From positions 55,657-119,656 of the forward strand of contig CAMAFX010000001.1 of the NCBI GenBank assembly GCA_945833925.1: 64,000 bases of DNA, read 5' to 3'. Below, piece after piece: positions 60,402 to 64,000 of this stretch. How positions within the stretch are numbered: the first letter of the stretch is position 1; each line of letters opens with the position of its first letter. This DNA comes from an uncultured Prevotellaceae bacterium. Lineage in GTDB: Bacteria > Bacteroidota > Bacteroidia > Bacteroidales > Bacteroidaceae. The translations under genes and the position numbers were made by a program. Below the pieces are notes generated by a model. That model made no database searches. It was not told the origin of the DNA and saw only the letters and a list, made by a program, of their open reading frames with translations.

Positions 60402-60944
60402 CTATTTCTTCTCGAGTATCTGCATGCCCTTTCTCAGCGCCTCCTCGTTCATCGGAATGAGGTGGTGGTGGCGCTCGGGCAGTGTCTTGCGCAGTCCCTT
60501 CAGCACGTTGTCAACCTTCACCATAGGCACGGCCTGGATGAGTCCGCCCAGCACGAGCATGTTGTAGGCCTTGCTGTTGTGCATCTCGATGGCTGCCTCG
60601 GTGGCTGCAATGCTGTAGATGCTGACGTCGGTGCGTGTGGGTGGCTCCATGATGGCGTTGGGGTCGTAGATGATGACTCCGCCCGGCTTCACAAGTTTCT
60701 GGAAGCGCCACAGCGACGCCTGGTTGAGCACCACTGCAATGTCGAAGGTGTTGAGAATGGGTGAGGAGATGTATTCGTCGCTGACAATGACAGTGACGTT
60801 GGCAGTTCCGCCTCGCTGCTCGGGACCATAAGCAGGCATCCATGTAACCTCCTTGCCCTCGACGAGCGCTGCGTATGCCAGCATCTTTCCCATCGACAGC
60901 ACACCCTGTCCGCCGTATCCTGCTATGATTATTTCGTGTTTCAT
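60402..60944 (-). CDS. korC: 2-oxoacid:ferredoxin oxidoreductase gamma subunit
   Basis: MKHEIIIAGYGGQGVLSMGKMLAYAAL, MPAYGPEQRGGTANVTVIVSD. Confidence 0.92.
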   Translation of the reverse strand: MKHEIIIAGYGGQGVLSMGKMLAYAALVEGKEVTWMPAYGPEQRGGTANVTVIVSDEYISSPILNTFDIAVVLNQASLWRFQKLVKPGGVIIYDPNAIMEPPTRTDVSIYSIAATEAAIEMHNSKAYNMLVLGGLIQAVPMVKVDNVLKGLRKTLPERHHHLIPMNEEALRKGMQILEKK

Positions 60945-61000
60945 TATTTTCTTCTTCGTTGCTCTTCCTCGTTTGCCGGGGCAGAGGCTTGATGTTGATT

Positions 61001-61762
61001 CTATTCGTTCTTGAGGTCGCCCAAGGGGTAGTTCTTGAACATGTTCTCCTCCATCCACTGGTTTGCCTTGTCGGGAGTCATCTTCCAACCGGCGCTGCAG
61101 GTGCTGACAATCTCCACGAAGGATGCTCCCTTGTGGTTCATGCTGTTCTCGAATGCCTTGCGTATGGCCTTCTTTGCCTTGCTGATGTTGGCAACGGTGT
61201 GGACAGACTGACGGGTGACGTAGCATGTGCCGGGCAGTGTGGCTGCGATGTCGGTAATCTGGAGTGGATAGCCGTGCAGGTCGGCCTGTCTGCCGTAGGG
61301 GCAGGTGCTGGTCTTCATGCCCATCAGCGTGGTGGGAGCCATCTGTCCGCCAGTCATTCCGTAGATGGCATTGTTGATGAAGATGACGGTGATGTTCTCG
61401 CCTCGGTTCAGTGCGTGGATGGTTTCGCCGGTGCCTATGCAGGCAAGGTCGCCGTCGCCCTGGTAGGTGAAGACGAGGTGGTCGGGCCACATGCGCTTGA
61501 CGGCGCTTGCCAGTGCCGGAGCTCTGCCGTGGGCAGCCTCGAGCCAGTCGATGTCAATGTAGCGGTAGGCAAACACGGCACATCCCACTGGGCAGATGCC
61601 GATGGTGTCGCCCTCTATGTTCATCTCCTCTATGATCTCTGCCACGAGCTTGTGCACCAGACTGTGGCTGCAGCCGGGGCAGTAGTGCATGGTGGTGTCG
61701 TTGAGAAGACGTGGCTTCTTGTATACTAAATTCTCAGATTGTATGAGTTCTTCCTTTGTCAT
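61001..61762 (-). CDS. korB: 2-oxoacid:ferredoxin oxidoreductase beta subunit (TPP-binding)
   Basis: MHYCPGCSHSLVHKLVAE, FTYQGDGDLACIGTGETIHALNRGENITVIFINNAIYGMTGGQMAPTT. Confidence 0.93.
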   Translation of the reverse strand: MTKEELIQSENLVYKKPRLLNDTTMHYCPGCSHSLVHKLVAEIIEEMNIEGDTIGICPVGCAVFAYRYIDIDWLEAAHGRAPALASAVKRMWPDHLVFTYQGDGDLACIGTGETIHALNRGENITVIFINNAIYGMTGGQMAPTTLMGMKTSTCPYGRQADLHGYPLQITDIAATLPGTCYVTRQSVHTVANISKAKKAIRKAFENSMNHKGASFVEIVSTCSAGWKMTPDKANQWMEENMFKNYPLGDLKNE

Positions 61763-61803
61763 TGTAGTCTCGCATTTGGTTTTGCGATTCAATAAAGATG
61801 TTC

Positions 61804-62043
61804 TTATGCCGTGAAGCGCAGGACAAATTCTAATATCTTGAAGAGCATGGATGCGCCAATCACGTAGAGGGCTGGCATCCTCTCTCCTGGTTCGTAATAG
61901 AAGAAATAAAGGGATAGTCCGACGGTGGCGCCGACGAGGAACAGCACGTTGAGCACCTTTCTGAGCTTCTCTCTGTCCATTCCCTTCTTTTTCTTCTCGC
62001 GTATTCTTTGAACCTCTGCCTCGAGTTCTTCCAGTTCTGTCAT
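61804..62043 (-). CDS. Small two-TM protein encoded inside the kor operon
   Basis: 79 aa, starts immediately after the korA stop. Confidence 0.75.
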   Translation of the reverse strand: MTELEELEAEVQRIREKKKKGMDREKLRKVLNVLFLVGATVGLSLYFFYYEPGERMPALYVIGASMLFKILEFVLRFTA

Positions 62044-63129
62044 TTATCTTGCGTTTTGTTTTATTACTTCTGCTATTTCTTCGGGTGTTGGCACCATGCC
62101 TCCCATTCTGCCATACTGCACCACGGGCTTGCTGCACTTGATGGCAAGTCTTATGTCGTCTACCATCTGACCAGCGTTTATCTCGATGCAGATGAAGCCC
62201 TTGACGTGCTGCGAGAGTTCGAGCAACTCCTTCTCGGGGAAGGGCCAGAGGGTGATGGGGCGGAAGAGTCCCACCTTCAGTCCTTCCTCCCTGAGTGTCT
62301 CTATCGCCTTGGTGCTGATGCGTGCCGCACTGCCGAATGCCACTACCACGTAGTCGGCATCGTCGCAGTACTTCTGCTCGTATCTCACCTCGTTTTCCTT
62401 GATGGTGCTGTACTTCTGCTGCAGGTCCTTGTTGTGGTCCTCCATCACCTGAGGGTCGAGGTCGAGCGAGGTGAAGATGCGTGGCGACTGACCGGGCTTG
62501 CGCTTGCCGGTGGCTGCCCAGGGGTACTTCTCTTCTATCTCGTCGCGTGTGAGGCGTGCCTTGAAGGGGGGCAGTTTTACCTTCTCCATCATCTGGCCGA
62601 TGACTCCGTCGCTGAGCATCATCACCGGTGTGCGGTACTTGAAGGCGAGCTCGAAACTTAGGTCAACGAAATCTGCCATCTCCTGGACCGTGGCTGGTGC
62701 CAGGACGATGGTGTTGTAGTCGCCGTTGCCTCCACCGCGGGTTGCCTGTATGTAGTCGCTCTGGCTCGGCTGTATGGTGCCCAAACCAGGACCGCCACGC
62801 TGCACGTTGACGATAAGGCCGGGTATCTCGGCTCCTGCCATGTAGGTTATTCCCTCCTGCATCAGTGCCACACCGGGACTGCTTGACGAGGTCATCACTC
62901 TCTTGCCGGTGGCGCCTCCACCGTATACCATGTTGATGCTGGCAAGCTCGCTCTCGGCTTGGAGCACTACCATGCCTGTTGTCTCCCAGGGTTTCTCCAA
63001 CGCCAGAGTCTCGATAATCTCGCTCTGGGGGGTGATGGGGTAGCCGAAGAATCCGTCACATCCGCAGCGTATGGCGGCATGTGCGATGGCTTCGTTTCCC
63101 TTCAGAAGTATATATTCCTGTTCTTCCAT
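62044..63129 (-). CDS. korA: 2-oxoacid:ferredoxin oxidoreductase alpha subunit
   Basis: GNEAIAHAAIRCGCDGFFGYPITPQSEIIETLA, SSSSPGVALMQEGITYMAGAEIPGLIVNVQRGGPGLG. Confidence 0.94.
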   Translation of the reverse strand: MEEQEYILLKGNEAIAHAAIRCGCDGFFGYPITPQSEIIETLALEKPWETTGMVVLQAESELASINMVYGGGATGKRVMTSSSSPGVALMQEGITYMAGAEIPGLIVNVQRGGPGLGTIQPSQSDYIQATRGGGNGDYNTIVLAPATVQEMADFVDLSFELAFKYRTPVMMLSDGVIGQMMEKVKLPPFKARLTRDEIEEKYPWAATGKRKPGQSPRIFTSLDLDPQVMEDHNKDLQQKYSTIKENEVRYEQKYCDDADYVVVAFGSAARISTKAIETLREEGLKVGLFRPITLWPFPEKELLELSQHVKGFICIEINAGQMVDDIRLAIKCSKPVVQYGRMGGMVPTPEEIAEVIKQNAR

Positions 63130-63189
63130 TTCATGATTGTTTGTGTGCAAGTGCAAACCGCAATGGGGCGCGGCTTGCGTGCGCTTAGG

Positions 63190-63423
63190 TTATTCCTCGG
63201 TTTTCTTGCGGTAGACTGTTATGCACCCATCGGGGCACACAATGGCGCACGACGTGCAACCGTTGCATTCCTCCCAGTTGGTCTGCTGTACGTAGGGATA
63301 GCCTTTTCTGTTAACCTTCTTGCTCGTCAGGTCCAGCAGTCCGAGCTTGCATGCCGGGATGCACAGCCTGCATCCCTTGCAGCGTTCCTCGTCGACCACT
63401 ATGACGCCTCTCATTCTACCCAT
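63190..63423 (-). CDS. korD: 4Fe-4S ferredoxin subunit
   Basis: CKGCRLCIPAC and CNGCTSCAIVCPDGC cluster motifs. Confidence 0.92.
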   Translation of the reverse strand: MGRMRGVIVVDEERCKGCRLCIPACKLGLLDLTSKKVNRKGYPYVQQTNWEECNGCTSCAIVCPDGCITVYRKKTEE

Positions 63424-63430
63424 GATAATT

Positions 63431-63706
63431 CTATACGTTGTATCTTTCTTTGTCGTAAAACTGTATAATGTCCATCAGCATGCGTCTGGCTTCGGCTGCT
63501 TCGAGGTTGCCAAGCTCTTCAGCCTCGGCATAGCTTTCGAGAGCCTCCTTCCACTCGCCTCGTTTGTGGTGGATGTTGCCTTTCCAGTAGTATGCTTCGT
63601 CGTCGCAGGGGCTATTCCGGATTTCTTCAGCCACCAATCTCTCGGCTTCGGACACGCTGCCCTGGCTCAAAAGTTCCTTGATGTGTTGCACCTTATGCGA
63701 TTTCAT
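63431..63706 (-). CDS. Small TPR-like protein
   Basis: DEAYYWKGNIHHKRGEWKEALESYAEAEELG. Confidence 0.75.
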   Translation of the reverse strand: MKSHKVQHIKELLSQGSVSEAERLVAEEIRNSPCDDEAYYWKGNIHHKRGEWKEALESYAEAEELGNLEAAEARRMLMDIIQFYDKERYNV

Positions 63707-63799
63707 TCTGCAAATATACAACTTATTTATTTATTTAGAAAGGCTATTTTGGTAAAAATGATACAAATTTAAGGAGTTTTTGCATTACCGTTTTTTCTT

Positions 63800-64000
63800 T
63801 AACCATTTCCTCATTCTTCTCGGTAGCCTTCCCTCGCTCTTCCCTTCGCCCTTTTCTCGCTCTTCTCTTCACCCTTCCCTCGCTCTTTCCTGTCCCTTCC
63901 CTCGCTCTTTCCTGTCCCTTTCCTCTCTCTTCTCTTCGCCCTTTTCTCTCTCTTCTCTTCGCCCTTTTCTCTCTCTTCTCTTCGCCCTTTTCTCTCTCTT
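63800..64000. repeat. Homopyrimidine-biased tandem repeat, 23-bp period, truncated by the window edge
   Basis: ttcgcccttttctctctcttctc starts at 63935, 63958 and 63981, preceded by degenerate units with cctcgctctttcctgtc. Confidence 0.92.

Overview
This 64 kb window is a Bacteroidales (Prevotella-like) chromosomal segment, judged from TAnnTTTG promoter boxes, the LpxC/FabZ fusion, BT_3928- and DUF-type families, and the Kor/Vor ferredoxin oxidoreductase cluster. It is mostly housekeeping: PBP1A, miaA, lpxA/lpxC-fabZ/lpxD, pyrF, prfA, a PurM-like protein, menG-aroE, purC, phoH, greA, recA, nadK, pdxJ, recG, ndk, tpiA, dnaG, pepT and a korDA-X-BC operon. An accessory stretch at about 18.8-28.1 kb carries an ECF sigma/OMP locus, decayed OMP fragments, an AAA ATPase and a second ECF sigma locus. 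The main unusual signals are: (1) a palindromic GC-rich repeat at gene edges that also reads in frame through PurM and AroE, like Rickettsia palindromic elements; (2) two unrelated 22-bp-period arrays with the same layout of one inverted copy followed by four direct copies; (3) a 6.3 kb ECF/OMP segment bracketed by duplicated 3' ends of one gene, with a series of OMP C-terminal remnants; (4) two apparent fusions of neighbouring genes (MenG-AroE, BT_3928-TpiA); (5) two YafQ-type toxins with unrelated antitoxins; (6) a 23-bp polypyrimidine array running off the right edge. No CRISPR, tRNA, rRNA or intact transposase was recognised. All family calls come from reading motifs, not from database searches.
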